Numbered from the stretch's first letter, positions 1-26,588 are shown. The stretch is 64,000 nucleotides of DNA from Paramecium sonneborni (GCA_905182985.1 CAJJDN010000090.1:290279-354278), one strand, 5' to 3'. Translations and numbers: made by a program. Notes: generated by a model from the sequence alone, not told the origin.

Positions 1-28
1 TCATCATTTGTTAATGCCTTTTTATTAA

Positions 29-3000
29 TCAAGAATTTACTTTGTCTAATTTTTTTATAACGCTTTGAAAATATTCAATTTCATCTTCACCTGCATATTA
101 AACCCTAATTCCCAACCTTGTTTTTACATCAATCCAATGATTATGCAAATCTTCTATACTTTTTATTGGATCTTCCTCCATTACACTATTTGCAAAATTC
201 TACAAAATATTTTTATTCTTTAATACCGTAAACTTATCTTCTGAAAATAAATTATGTTCTATTGAGAATGTTATAAATCTATCAAAAGACATCGCCCTTT
301 CCCCTTCATTATTTGATATTAAATCACATCTTGATATAAATTAACTTTCCATCATACTTTCAGGAATTTAATTACCCTAACAAGTTTCAAAATAATAATA
401 TAATTTCTTGAATTCTTAATACTCCATCATATTATCTAAATCCATATCAGCAGAATTAAAAACTTCTTAATAATGTGTCATATGCATCTTCTTTACAATT
501 TAATATCCTAAATCATCATTCTATTTTCTTACCTGTCAAAATTCTACTTATATAATAGTCATAATCAATATATGGTTTCATATTTCTCTCAATATAATTC
601 ATTTTAATATCGGACACTATGTTATTTCTATATTCTTAAGGGATTTATGAATGTATTTGATCGAGTATCTAAATTGCTTTTTCCACCAAAATAAATTATC
701 CCTTGCTTTAAATTAAATTAATACTTTTTCAGTATCTAGTGTTTAATTCTCATCATCTAATTGCTTTAAGGTTTTAATGTAAATCTCAAGATCATCAACT
801 GACAAAGAACTATAAAGTTAAAGGAATCTACCAAATAAGTTAATTCTTATATTATCTCTATGTACAAATATTGATTCATAAAAACCTATTAACTTTTACT
901 CTGCAATATTTTTAAATCCATATGTATTAAAAAAGTATTCATAACAAATTATATGTAATGAAGTTTTATTTTAAGTTTATTTTAGTTTTTCTCCATAAAA
1001 TTATGATATGAATTTTAAAATTGTACCCTTTTTCATTTTTGAAGTTATCTCCTTTTAATTAGTTACAAATTTAGTTGCCAATTATTTTACAATATTATTC
1101 TTAACCATATTCAATCCTGGACTGTCTAATGATTATTTGTTTTGAAATTCTAATCATATATTTTAATAATATTACTTGGTGCTTATGAAAAATATGATTT
1201 CTTGGATTATCCTATCTTTCTTTTCCTTTATTTTATTTCCTCTAATCTTAGATTAAACTCTGAGTCATCACTATCAGAATCACTTGAAGTAAAGTTTTAG
1301 TTTATAAAATTAGTTATTGTTTCTTAAAAGAATTATACCTAATCATTTTGCTAAGGCATAATAGAACCTTTTTTTTAAGTTTTTGATCCTTTTTTAGTAC
1401 CTTAATTTGAATTTGAAGGTAATTACTATTAATCAATATTATGTAAATTTACAATTTTATAAGTAGGTCTAGGTTTTGATTAATTAGATGCTCTACTTTT
1501 GGGTGTCAATTACATATCTGTTCCTTCCTAATTAAAATATTTATAGTTTAAATTACTTCTTCACTTTATTGTTAACTTGGTTGTTAAGATGAAAATTTTT
1601 GAGATGCAAATTAATTATCATCAGGTTCAATTACAGAAATATTATATTGAGATGTAAAAGATTTGTCTTATTATAATAAAGGTAACTCTAAAGTATTTTA
1701 TGATTAAGTTTATCTATATAACATTGCTTATTGTTAAGGTGGTTATTGAACTAAATTCTTTTTACTTGATTATTTCTTTAAAGTAGATTTCTCAGGAATA
1801 GGCAATAATTCTTCTTTCTTTTCCAATTAAATTAATTACTCACTCTAACTAGGTTAAATTGTTATTTAAGGTTAACTAATTGATTAAGTAATTTATGCTC
1901 CGAAAGGGGATACATTTGATAACCTAGATTTTTAATTATTTTATATAGGTCCCAAAGTGCTCAATCTTTTATCTTAAATTCTTTTTTTCATAATTTCAGC
2001 AAATTTATGAGTTTAAGTAAGTTAAACAACAAGAGTTTGTGATTTTTCTACCATGTTTGTTTTGATTGATTTTAATTTTTAATACTTTTTTTCTATTTTC
2101 TCATTTATCTTTTAATAAATATTGTATATACTTTCTCATAAATTTCCAATTAAGCTTCAAGTTCTCCCATTTCTTAATTGGCAAGTTCATTTGCTTTTTC
2201 TAATTCTGCTACTTTTTTTTACTTAATAAAATAAGAAATAATTACATATTATTATAATTATTCCTCCTTTCTATTATTTTCATCTTTAAAAGTACTATTA
2301 ACTAATATTAAATTAGTTCTGGCTTCTTTTTATTTGTTAAAGTTATCTTTCATTTAACTTGAAAATTCATCTAAATGTTCAAATAATTCTTTCAATTTAG
2401 GTTATTGTCCTTTTTCTATTTAATCTAATATTTTTTAATATTATTCTGTTGCTTTTTAGATTGCTTCATGTAATTGTTATAAATGTTCTTCTTCTAATTT
2501 AATCGATTCTAATAGTTCATCTGAAAATTCAGTTTGAGTAAACTTCGTTGATTTATTTAAATAAGATATTTCTGTTTATATTATTTATTATCTTCTATCT
2601 CTTAATTCAAATCTATATATATATTATATAAATATATACTTAGGTATTTAAATAGATAGACTTTTCTTTTCTATTGTTTAGATTTCAACTTCTTTTCTTA
2701 ATTATAATATTTAATTTAGATCATCTGTATCAGTAGCTCTTTCTTCTAATAATATTTCAATATCACTAAATGATGCACTTTCATTCAAAATTATTTTCAT
2801 TTTTTCTTATTATGTTGGTTATTTTTCAACATTCTAAAAACTTTTTCTTTTCATTGGAAAGATTTCTGGTAATTAATATTGAGGCATAGAATGAATTACT
2901 AATTATTTTTATGTTCCAGCTCTAAAAATCTTTTTCTTAGCAACACCTTATTCATATTCTATTTTTGTCTAATATTAGTTTGACATTTAAAATTATTCAT

Positions 3001-4130
3001 ATTACAGTTATACATTTCTTTAATATTCATGTAAATCTTCTGTAATCTTCTCTATTTAATCAGAATATTATTTATTTTCATTTTTTAGATCCTATATTTC
3101 AATCTTTAATGCTTTTATTTATGAATTCAAATATCTATTATTTTTTTTTAAATATTTAGTATTTCCTTTTAACTTCATCAATCTTTCCATAATTTGATCC
3201 ATATCTGTTTTTTGATTCTTCAGAATGATTAAATATTTATCTATTTCATTTTAATATGCTTAATGAGTTTTCATTACTTCTTATAAATGATCCTTTTCTA
3301 ATGAATTATTTTAATCAAGGACTGATTAATAAACAGATTAATTAATTTCAATATATTGAGTCCATATCTTTTCTAAAAGTACACTTTTTTTATAATATAA
3401 ATTTATATGTACCTTTTTTCTATACAATCAAATGAAATTTAACGTATCAATTCTTTTAAACAAAGTGTAAATATTTATTACAAATCTTCATACATATTTG
3501 CTGATTATCCTTAGTTTTTTTCTACTGCTTACTCAAGCATTAAATCAGTCCATTCAGCAAGCATTTGAACATCATGTCTATAATTTTATATTCATTATAA
3601 TACTTAAGAGGTATTCCTCTATGAATTTTATCTTTGACTACTCTCTTTGTCAGATTACTGGAAAACTTAGATAAAGGAATAACCTTATCTATTTAATCTA
3701 TTGGTAGAACAACCTTAGCTTAGGAAATCTCTATCTTCTCTATTGCTATATTATACTTTTTGATGAACTCCATGGTAATTCCTCCAGTTTTTTAGGATAT
3801 CTATATGGATCCTAACTATTCAGTTAACCAAAAAAATCATTTTTATCCATCCTCTTTAATTTATCAATTTAATCCAGCTGTCCATCTCTCAATAAAGGTG
3901 ATTAATAATAAGTCTTTAATAATTATTAAATTTCTTACAGACTAAGAAATTGTTTTAGACTTTTCTAATCTTGAACTTAAACAAGGTTAATTGATTTCTG
4001 TTTTTACTCTCTAACTTTGAGATTGATATTGAGAATATTGACTATTGATCTTTATTAGTCTTTCAGAATTTTAATTTTGATTCTTCTAAATAAAAGAATT
4101 CTTGAATTAATGAAATTTAGTCTCTTCCAT
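29..4130 (-). CDS. AXDND1: AXDND1-like axonemal dynein light-chain-domain protein
   Basis: Start is ATG at 4130 (MEETKFHQ) and the stop is TGA at 29-31. At least seven short introns restore one frame, for example at about 3920 (25 nt) and 3595 (26 nt). Around 3000-3590 the protein reads YEDLQQIFTLCLKELIRQIS, followed by a Cys and by LLEKIWTQY and a long coiled coil. This matches the axonemal dynein light-chain (p28/AXDND1) domain, which has a CF-ELIRQV core, a Cys-Glu-Arg turn and a following helix. The length of roughly 1290 residues fits AXDND1 and is far longer than p28. The middle (about 1900-3000) is Gln/Glu-rich coiled coil, and the C-terminal third (29-1300) is helical and unfamiliar. 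Family knowledge places such proteins with inner dynein arms or sperm flagella; the exact role here is inferred. Homology is fairly sure, orthology less so. Confidence 0.7.
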
Positions 4131-5310
4131 TTATAATTAAAATAAATAAATAAAAATGATAATATTACTAACTAAGATTCTTTCTTTAATACCTCATATA
4201 TAGATAAATCTAATTAGTTTATTTTCATTTTAAGATGAATAAAATCACAAAACAATTCCTTTCATTTTTAACAAATTCAATATTTTCAATCAATACCAAA
4301 AAGTAGATATACTATAAATAGTATACTGACCTATGATAAACATTAATTAATTTAACAAGTACTTGAAAACACTTTAAATAGTTTTAGTATTTCTCATCTT
4401 TAATAATTTTAAATTTAGAAATAGTAAATTTAAATTAAATTGAATCATTTCTATAAATAAATTATTTAGATTATCTTTTACAACTTAGTTTTAATTTAAT
4501 TTAGTATAAATTAAAACAGAAGACATTTGTATATTCAAATTATGAATATTTCTATATATATAGAGTTTCATATAAATTATTAATTAATTAAAAGAATGAC
4601 GTATAAAAATATCAAATAATTAATACTTTAATAGGAGAATTGTATAATATCAATTTGATTAATTAAAATCCACTTAATGAATTTCAAAAAGAGTGAATCT
4701 TATCTATGCAAGACTTTCTTAAATATTAATATTTAAAAAATACAAAAGATTTTTCCAATTCAATATTTTTTCGATGTTGGTTCTAAACTTGATTAATTAA
4801 ATTTTTTTATATTTTCATCTATTTATTTTATTATGATTATATATATCTAAAATAGATATTTATTTCCAAAATAAATTAGTTTAAATAAAATAGAAGTTTA
4901 TTTTAAAAGTATTATTATTATGGATTGAGATTTGAAAGCAATCAATTAATTTTGCATTAATTTATAAATCATTTACTGAACCTATTTTAAGGGTTATTGA
5001 TCTAAATTAATACTTTAAACCAATATGATAATTAATACAATTATTTAATGTATAATATTTAAAAATATTTGAATATCTCATTTTGAGTTCTTCATTAAAA
5101 ATATAATTAAGCATATGCATCATTAAGTATTTTTAATCTTTCTGGCAAACTAAATAAATTTAGTTCAGATGAAATATTTTACTTAGAATAAGTGTAGTAC
5201 TTATATATTATGATATCTAATACCAAGCAATTTATATAATAATTGGATATCAAGAAAATAAATGAATAAAAATTGAATTTTTAGTTTATCTAATTTAACA
5301 TTAATAATAA
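4131..5310. other. Intergenic region between divergent genes
   Basis: About 1.2 kb of AT-rich DNA separates the start of the minus-strand AXDND1-like gene from the plus-strand BEACH gene, so both promoters should lie here. One TGA-free stretch ends near 4694, but with only one stop codon in this genetic code such stretches are expected by chance, and I see no family motif or convincing intron pattern. I call nothing in it. Confidence 0.5.
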
Positions 5311-5343
5311 ATGTTATAATTGGTACCTTAAAATCATGTTGAA

Positions 5344-13503
<8,160 letters not shown>

Positions 13504-13534
13504 TTTATATATAAAACATATGTATTTTTTAAAA

Positions 13535-14196
13535 TCATAGTTTTACTTTAGATTTTAGATGTTAAGTGATTTTTTCAACAAATTATTCATCTTCCACCTA
13601 TAAATGCTCTTTTTTTAAATCTTAAAAGGGTAATTAATCAGCAACTTCAAATTGGGCAAGTTAATTTAGAAAATTCTGTTTTGCTAATGGATTGATTAAC
13701 TATTCTAATATTTCTTGTTTCTTTTCTCTTAGAAAGTCTTTAACTTAAGACATCATTAGTTATTTAGAGTATTAATCTAGTTTCTATTAAGTTTCAGTTA
13801 AAGTCTATCCATTATGTGATATTTCAGAAGACTGCTGGTTTATTTTGATCATAGGATGAATAAATTAGAAATTCTCAATGGCATAATCTGAATTTCTTTG
13901 AATATATGTATCAAAATATTTTACTTGGTCTTGTCAATTAAAGCAATTACTGTGGTATTTAACAATTTCACTTTTCTATCTCGAGTAGATTTCTTACCAA
14001 TCCTTCCTTCTTTTAAATACACCTACAATATGGCTTTAACAGTAGAAGGTTTCAACTAAGTTTCTTCAGATACCTATTTTTTATTGTTTAGTTTTTTACT
14101 TCCTTAAGGGTTTTTCCATTCTTTGTTAATTCATTTATAATCTAAGTTCTTTGCTCTTATGAAATCTTCTTATACCTTAAAGTTAAATTTATTCAT
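13535..14196 (-). CDS. Small helix-turn-helix protein
   Basis: ATG at 14196 (MNKFNFK), TGA at 13535-13537. Three introns of 22, 26 and 29 nt give exactly 195 codons including the stop. The N-terminal 80 residues read like a winged or homeodomain-like helix-turn-helix: INELTKNGKTLKEVSEET, then LKPSTVKAILQVYLKEGRIG, then a basic tail KKSTRDRKVK. This shape resembles the recruitment helix of transposase or repressor HTH domains (TVK..L..Y..EGR.G.K). The remaining 110 residues are Gln-rich helix and show no DDE catalytic region, so it is not a complete transposase. It could be a domesticated DNA-binding domain or a ciliate transcription factor. Function is inferred from the HTH alone. Confidence 0.6.
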
Positions 14197-15275
14197 ACTT
14201 CATATTACGAGATCCCTTTCTAATTTTTTAGCTACTATTCATTTAATATTTTATTATTAGATAAATTAGCGATTTTTCATACAGTTTTATATGGTTACAA
14301 TATCTTATACAATTCTTTTTCAAACTTTTTAAATATTTTCCTTTAATCTTCTAAGAAGTATTTCTAATCACTAATTTATCTAAAATTCATTCTTTATATG
14401 AAATTTCTAAAATCCGTGAATGAATTTATAATTGATATTTTAATAAGAAATTCAAAATTAATATTAGAGATCAAAAAATAGGGAGCAATTAAGAAAAAAA
14501 AAAGTACACAAGAAAATATTTAAATAATTATAAAACTTATTCAAAAATTAGAGATAATAAATTTATGAAAATATATGCATAACAGACTAACAAATATTCA
14601 TTTCAAAAACAAATGATTAACATAATATTAAAAATTAGCTTACTCTATCTTCTATTTTGTTAAATTCATTCAAATTATATGAAAATTATTTTTCATAAAT
14701 ACAATCGATAATCCGCTATTACTTCTTGATATACTAGTCTAGAATAAATATAGATGAGTCTAAAAAGTAGGTGCAAAAGATATTTCTAATCTATAAAAAT
14801 TTTGAATGAGCAAATTTTTTTTAAACAGACCTTTAAATAATACTGAAAATGAGGAATTATAAGAATTAAGTCTTTAATAAAAAAGAATCAATGGTAATTT
14901 ATTAAATTAATTAAAATAAATCGAAAGAATATGCATATGACAAAATTAAATTCTTAGCATAAAATATTTTAGACTAAAGTTGAGAAATAATATGATTGTC
15001 TCATATTTGCTAATATTTAGAATGCAGAAATATATTATACAATTTTCCTGAATAAGTTGGTTTAAAACCATACAAAATTTTATTCTGATTAGTATATAAT
15101 TTCTTAAACAATTAAAAATATGTTGCATCTTTAATTTTTTAGTAAATTTTTGTTTATCTTATTATGCCTCTTATATATAAAACAATAAAAAAAAATTTCC
15201 TTTAATAATTATTCTTATTTACAAAAATTTATGGATGACATAATGTTTAAAATTTTAGTTATAAATATAATAATA
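14197..15275. other. AT-rich intergenic region, possible tiny ORF
   Basis: About 1.1 kb lies between the start of the HTH gene and the end of the kinesin gene, both on the minus strand. An ORF at 14277-14390 (minus, 37 codons, starting MNFRQISDQKYFLEDQ) reads rather protein-like and could be an upstream exon of the HTH gene, but no clean splice joins them. I see nothing else that can be supported. Confidence 0.35.
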
Positions 15276-17410
15276 TCATGAAATATTTTCTTTGTCTATT
15301 AAATTGATATATTGACTCCCATATAAATTGATTGTAGTTATTTGTGGATCATTTATGAGTCTGGACTTTTTGATTGAGGAAATCTATGAAATTTCTGATT
15401 ATTCTACTTTTGATATAGAAGCTAATGATTATTTTTAAATATTACTAATATTTCGAATGGATGGTTTTTTTCTAAGAGGGGATCTAATAGGAGATTACCT
15501 AAATATTGAATTTACTGGAGAACGCTCTCTTGAAGCCAATATTTATTTGATATGAGATAAATTCGAAAATCTTGGTCGATCAATCATGTCAAACAATTAA
15601 GATTATTATGCCAAAGTGTTTTAAACATTTAAATGAGTCAAAGATGATTTCTTTTTAATTTACGAAGTACTCGTTGATGAGGCAAATGATGAAGGATAAG
15701 AACAATCAGAATCATTATTAGTAGTATATAAAGATGGATTTTTAGACTTAATTTAATCTAATAATAATTACTATTATTAAATTTAAGTATCCTTAGATTG
15801 TATATCCTCATTCTAGGGATTATTATAATATCAATACTTTTAATTACAGAACCTATTTTAAATCAGATATCTCTTTTTTCTATTCTTCATATTTAAATTT
15901 CCAATAATCAATATATTATTATTATTCTTCTGTGATTTAAAGCAATAAAGATTTCTAAAGTTATTTTTATTTTAAATTGACTTTAAGAGCATTCTACAGT
16001 TGCTATTCGATATCTTAATTTTATTTTTATGCAATCATTAGATTATGATACATCTAATCATCATTAATTGAATTTAGATTATTTTATAGACTCATCTAAT
16101 AGATTTCCTCAATTTAAAATTGATTTTGAAGTATATTATTTTGTATTTCAATTAGTGAATTATTTATTTCATGATACTCTTCAATATTACTATAAATATC
16201 ATTGTAGATTTTTGTTAAATACAATTACTTAGTACTCATTTCAGATTCAGTTATATTAGTAGGAATAAGGATTTTCTCTTCAGTTATTTATTAATGTAAA
16301 GACTTTTAAATTTACTTTTTTATTTGTGTAGCTCTACTACTGTACTGAAGAGTATTTAAAATTTCCTCATATTGACATTTATTTTATTATATGCAAGAAA
16401 TCATGATGGTTCTCGTATTACCGCCTAAAGAATCTTGCAGCAATCTAGTTAATTTTGAATTCCTATAAGGAATATGTTGATTTTTCTTAGATTTATCAGA
16501 TAGAATGGTCAAACAATTACTTAAAGCCAAAAGGGATCTATTTATATTTGAACCTTCTTATTAATTCTTACTCTTTTGATCCTAATAAACTCGTTCTGAA
16601 CCTGCTAAATCTACTATAAAAAGCTTTGGTGTTATAATTTAACTAATGATAGAATGACTACTATTACCCTTCAAAACTATAAGATAAATTAAATTATATT
16701 AATGCATGTGATCTTGATGAATACACATTATATATCGTTTATGCTAAGCTTCTATTTTAATTAGCAATATTTATGCCTTCTTTCACCTATTTTGTTAGTA
16801 AATAAAAATACATCATTAATGCTGTTAATTTTAATTGTTTGTAAACCCTAAATGTATGAGCCTTTTTGATTGTCTTACATTATGATCAAAGGTTTAGGTT
16901 ATTCTGACATCAGATCTCTTATGGTTTCATTGTAGACTTCTATAAAACTCATCTCCATTTAAACATTAGCTTCAGGACTAGGTATTAATATATAAAGCTA
17001 GTTAACCTCATGTATTTCATTCTATTCACAAGATAGTTAATGCATTTGAATGATAATCCTTCATCTTTTTCATTTCCAAAAATAGTATGAGTTTTACCTG
17101 AACCAGTTATACCGTATGCTAGAATTGTTGTATTGTAACCTTCAATAAAGTGTTCCAGATTATGCTGTTATTTTTAATATATATATACTCTCAATGATTG
17201 ATCAAATATATCTTCATTATTTTGAACACCACTGAATATCTTATCGAAAACAAATGATTTACTATTTTTACCATCTTTCCTTATAACAATTCTATTGTCA
17301 TTCAAATCTTCAATTAAAGTTTCAGTACTAAATGATTATACATAAACTTTTTACCTGCTCTCCAGTAATGGTTTGATTCTCAAATATACTTGAAATGGTT
17401 AATTAGACAT
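15276..17410 (-). CDS. Kinesin with N-terminal motor
   Basis: ATG at 17410 ([15 protein letters not shown]), TGA at 15276-15278. A 27-nt intron follows residue 18. The motor domain starts at the N-terminus. It shows the P-loop [15 protein letters not shown], the switch II motif VDLAGSER, and the microtubule-binding stretch [19 protein letters not shown] switch I-like NSSHSII follows the usual spacing, although the Ser-Ser-Arg-Ser-His order looks altered across an intron. The roughly 300-residue tail is Ser/Pro/Gln-rich and low in complexity ([18 protein letters not shown]). Kinesins are ATP-driven microtubule motors. The subfamily cannot be fixed by eye. The gene is divergent from the CFAP100-like gene with 182 bp between the starts. 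Confidence 0.9.
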
Positions 17411-17592
17411 TTTTATTAGCAGTTAAATTAAAAAATTTATTCTTAAAAATTGATTATTTTTCAGACTAATTTCTAATTTTCAAGTTATGATGTTCAAACA
17501 TTTTTTTAATTTAATTTAACTAAACTATGTATTGGTAATGAATATTCATTTAACTAATTCTAATTTTTCATAATTTTTTTTATATATTTATT
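17411..17592. promoter_or_regulatory. Short shared promoter between kinesin and CFAP100-like genes
   Basis: Two divergent start codons are separated by 182 bp of AT-rich DNA, so both promoters must lie in or very near it. No specific factor site is recognisable. Sharing of regulation is inference from the geometry only. Confidence 0.35.
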
Positions 17593-19455
17593 ATGAATTA
17601 AGCATAATAATAAACATAAGAAGAAAATCCATTTTAATTTGAGTTGGATTCTAAAAAGTTTCTTTAAAAGTTAGAAAAAGAACGTAATTCTGGATATAAC
17701 GATGATGATGAAGAATAAAAATAAGTTCCACATACTTAAAAATTATATTAAACAAGTGCTAAGTCAACAAGATTTGGACTGTTATAAAAATTAGAAGATC
17801 AAAGTATGAGCTGAATTTAATAAAATAATAGCAAATAAATTAGCATAAGAGAGAGATGAAATGTTTGCAAATGAAGCTAAAATGAGAGATCCAAATTAAC
17901 CTTAGAAAATAGATGAAATAGCTTAACATATAAAACATTTTAATCCAAAATTAATGGAATATAGAGATGATGAAGCTAGAAAAACAATATATGGAAAAGA
18001 AGATAAAAAGAAAGATTTTGAATTATAGGAGATGAAGAAAAAAAAATATCGAATTAAATCAATATTAAGAGAGAAGAGAGAAACGATTACAGATTTTATA
18101 GAAAAGAAGAGAGAAATATGTTTAGCAAATTTAAATATAATGACAAAGAAGGAAGAAACAGAAAGATTGGAAGATTTTATAAAGAATGAATAAGAATCAT
18201 TAAGAGCAAGAAGATTATATTTTAAAAATGATTGTGAATTAGTAAAAAAGTTTATGAATGAAGTTAAATATTAAGCAGATTAAGCTGCATTTTAAGCAGA
18301 TAGAGAAACAAAAAAGAAAGATGAAGTTAAAACGGAAGTTGCTAAAATATTAGCATAAATAGATAGATTAAAATTATAGAAGACTAAATATGGAGAAGAA
18401 TTTGAAAAATTAGATAAATATAGATAATTTTTAGAAAAAATTAAAGTAAATATTAAGTATGATTATGTAAATTAGGATACATACAAGACAAAATTTTCAG
18501 AATTTGAAAAGAAAGACATAAATTTATTTTCTAATTAATAGAATGAGTAGAAGAATTAATTTTTTGTAACAGGTGTGGATTAGAGAGAAGAATAGAAATA
18601 AACACAGGAATAAATTGAGGCAGAAAGATAATAAGAGAGAATGGCTGATTTAGTAATAGAAATATTGAACAATATAGAAGAGGGAAATTTAAGGAATATT
18701 TAAAATTAAAGAGATGCAGAAGAAGATATAGAATAAAAGAAAAGAGAATTAGAGAAATTAGAATAGAAGTTAAAAAATGAATAGGATGAGCATTTGGAAA
18801 TGTTGAAAGCAGAAGAAAGAAAATTGAAAGCATAATTGAAGATATAAAATTAATTAAAAGATTAGGAGAAAGTTGATTAGACTAAATTATAATTTGCAGA
18901 GGGGGAGGATTTGGATATGGATAAAATTGGAAAGAAAATAATAGAAATTTAATAGGAAGCTACAAAGAATTAGGATATTATGGGAAAGAGATAATAGATA
19001 GATTCAAAAGTGATAAAATAGGTTATAAATGTAAATAAGATTGAAATATATAGCAATTAGAAAAAATAGTGATTGATTTATCTGAATCAAAGTTGTAATT
19101 CTTGTTAAGAACGAAGACAGATTTCATAGAGGCAGAGAAAAAGATAAAGAAGGAGAAATAATAATAGAGATTAAACAATTAGAAAGATGAGGAGAAAAAG
19201 AAACAAATAATGGAGAGAAGAAATAAGAAAGAGGAACATTTATAAAAGTTTTATAAAGGAAGACATGATATGAAAAGAAATTATAAATAAGAGAAACCTG
19301 TAGTAGAGACAGAAGAAACAGAGACTGATTAAAATGATGATGAAAAGTATTTAAGAGAATCGTATGAATTGGTATATGTTCCCCCTCAGTAAAAATCTCA
19401 TAATTAATAATAATCAAATGAATTAAACATAAAATAGAATGACAGATAATAATGA
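17593..19455 (+). CDS. CFAP100: CFAP100/CCDC37-like coiled-coil protein (DUF4200)
   Basis: ATG 17593 to TGA 19453-19455. Introns of 28 nt (near 17802) and 23 nt (near 19030) leave exactly 604 codons, so 603 residues, close to human CFAP100 (about 611). After a Gln/Asp-rich N-terminus comes HFNPKLMEYRDDEARKTIYG. Then a DUF4200-type coiled coil follows: REKRETITDFIEKKREICL, a run ending DRLKLQKTKYGEEFEKLDKY and RQFLEKIK. The C-terminal half is highly charged coiled coil ending NDRQQ. CFAP100 and its partner CFAP73 form the MIA complex that tethers inner dynein arms to doublet microtubules (family knowledge). The match rests on domain order, length and motif resemblance. Confidence 0.75.
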
Positions 19456-19478
19456 ATTAATATTTATAAATAAATTAA

Positions 19479-20636
19479 ATGGCATAGATAAATAAGAGAA
19501 AATAATCAAGATCTTATGAAGATAGCGAAGTAGCAATTATAACATAAGTGATAGTATAGGGGGAAGTTGTTTAGGGAAGGTGGACAAAAGATGAACATTA
19601 AAGATTTGTAGAAGCACTTAGTATTCATGGCAAAAATTGGAAAAAGGTTGAAGAATATGTAAGTACTAGGAGTGGAGCATAAATTAGGTATAATGTTATA
19701 TTATAATTATTAAGATCACATGCATAAAAGTTTTTTAATAGATTAGAAAAAGAATTTAACAAATAATTTAATGGTCTGAAAAGTTCAGAAATTAAACAGA
19801 TTTTTGAGAATAAAATGTTTCATCATTATGCAGATGTTGATTAAACTTAAAAAAGATAAAGGAATGGTTCTGTTAATGGTAACATGAATATCTTCTATTT
19901 TTATTTTTTAGATATTTCTGAGGATGACAATCAAGGAAATCAAGAATCCATGTAAATAGAGTCAAATCAATAATAACTTTAATAATAGCAATAATAGATT
20001 AAAACACAGTTACAATCAGGTATTTTAGATCTAAATCTGCCTGATACTTGTTTTAATCAAAATAAATAGGATTAAATCACTAAATATTAATAATAATAAA
20101 ACAAGCTGCAAAAGAAAATACAAGATATAACTGATAGAAATTATTCTGAAGAATTAATAAAAGAAATCTGTGAATTGCGTAAAGAAAAGGAATAAATTAT
20201 TACTATTTAATAAATTCAAAACGCTTATTAATCTATTGCTGAAGTCAATTAAATTGAATCAATGCAAATTTCTAAATAAATACAACAACAAGAAGTGTTC
20301 CCTCCTTAGAAGATCAATAATTAATAGAATGAAGAATCAAGACCTGGGACTGATGAATCATTCTTTCATTTTATTATGTATTGTATACTTTCTAAGATTA
20401 GGGCGAGAAATAAAAAATATATCAATAATAGAAAATTGAGTCTTTCTGATTTGATTGATGTACCTATCATTGATGAGAAATCACTTTAATCAGAATAAGT
20501 AGAGTAAAAATAACCATAATAATAAGAGAATGAAGGATAAAGGAGTAGAAAATAATCATTCACTTTTTATAACGATTAAGTTGAAGATAATGAACTTAGA
20601 TATTAGACACTTAAAAAAATTAAAAAAGAATTATGA
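19479..20636 (+). CDS. MYB-related SHAQKF-class DNA-binding protein
   Basis: The start ATG at 19479 lies 23 bp after the previous stop. Introns of 27 and 33 nt leave exactly 366 codons, TGA at 20634-20636. Residues about 35-85 form one MYB/SANT repeat: GRWTKDEHQRFVEAL, IHGKNWKKVEEYVSTRSGAQ, then RSHAQKFFNRLEKEF. Three spaced Trp/aromatic positions and the SHAQK(Y/F)F signature define the 1R-MYB class known from plants and many protists. The rest is Gln-rich with a short coiled coil and a conserved-looking block (SFFHFIMYCILSKIR). It is probably a nuclear transcription regulator; targets are unknown. The tandem arrangement with the CFAP100-like gene is close but unlikely to be operonic. Confidence 0.85.
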
Positions 20637-20682
20637 ATAACTATTTATATAGTTAATTAAATATTATTATTTTTTTTAACAA

Positions 20683-25391
<4,709 letters not shown>

Positions 25392-25433
25392 TTAGAATTA
25401 AAAATAATAACTATATTATTTGTTTAAATATTA

Positions 25434-26588
25434 TCATAATATTTTGCCAACATGTATTTTGTATCCAAATTTATTTAATTCTCTATTTATAATTTTAGCT
25501 GCATAAGGTAATCGATAGAATGGAATCTAAGGAAATAAATGATGTTCTGTTTAAAATTACATTCCTCCCATTAATAAATTAGATAACCAATCTAAAGATT
25601 TAAAAATAGAATTACCTGTCCAATCATAATTTCTAGAAGTGATAATTTAATGTTCAATGAAAGGTTTGTCAATTTTATTAAAGAACTTATATTCTCTTTC
25701 GTGATTTCCTATCAATATGCATGCACTAAAGAATCCAGCTATGTATTAAGCAATAACATAAATCCATATTTTTTGTTAAAATACAATTAATTGATGAATA
25801 AAGATAAATATTATGTCGATTTTGTTGTAAGAAAAAAGAAAAGAATCAAACTTCCATCTAAGATTATGAATATATTTATACTTTAAATAGAGAAATCCAT
25901 ATTACCACATTTAATATTGGTGATTAATATCATCATCTTTTCCAATTCTATTTGTAAAGATATGATGATTATTGTGTTTGAATTACCACCAATCTGTGGA
26001 AAAACCATGAATAATTCCATAAGGAATAGATAATTTGTACAACAATGGATTTCGATTGTGATTAGTGGAATGTCCTTACCATCTAAAAATATAAGCTAAT
26101 GTTTACCCAGCCACAATTTAGGTCAATGCAATTGTAGGAATTGCTATATACCATTCACTAGTAACTCCTAAATATAAACCTAGACTTAATCCAATAAAAA
26201 GTAGAAGTTCTATTGTCCAATCGGGTTCAAAAAGGTTTTTTACTTATTTTTTTATATGTGTATATTGTTTGCTTTCCTCTGATTCCTTTAAATTAGAATT
26301 CACAACTTTTTAGGATTTTAATATTTTCAAAGCTCTTTTGGAATGTAGGCATCTAAATTATCAATAAAACAATTCAATTACCTAAAATATTCTGTAAAAT
26401 CTTATTTCTCATCCTTCATTTTATCAAAAAAGGATTTACCAGCAGGATGTTTTGGAACATATTCTGTCACATCGTATTCCCTGTTCTTGTAAATGAATCT
26501 GAAAACCTTAAAATCAATTAGAAACTTATACTTCTTTATTTTCAACAGATTGACTGCTTTAATTACTTGGTTCTGGTTATGGTGCCAT
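25434..26588 (-). CDS. Front-end fatty acid desaturase with N-terminal cytochrome b5
   Basis: ATG at 26588 (MAPQPEPSNQSS), TGA at 25434-25436; introns of 25 and 29 nt leave exactly 367 codons. The N-terminus has a cytochrome b5 haem motif, here HPAGK in place of the usual HPGG. The desaturase domain follows with three histidine boxes: GHSTNH, KHNNHH and QTEHHLFPQ. A Gln as the first residue of the third box is the hallmark of front-end (delta-4/5/6/8) desaturases. Two pairs of membrane segments lie around the boxes. It would insert a double bond between an existing one and the carboxyl end of polyunsaturated acyl chains in the ER, taking electrons through its own b5 domain. Regioselectivity cannot be read from sequence. 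It converges on the previous gene with 42 bp between the stops. Confidence 0.92.

Noticed and set aside
4440..4694. Small plus-strand gene upstream of the BEACH gene
   Set aside because: Only an open frame ending in TGA; no start, intron pattern or motif supports it.
19124..19417. Minus-strand ORF across the CFAP100-like C-terminus
   Set aside because: It is antisense to a spliced plus-strand gene whose length is an exact multiple of three.
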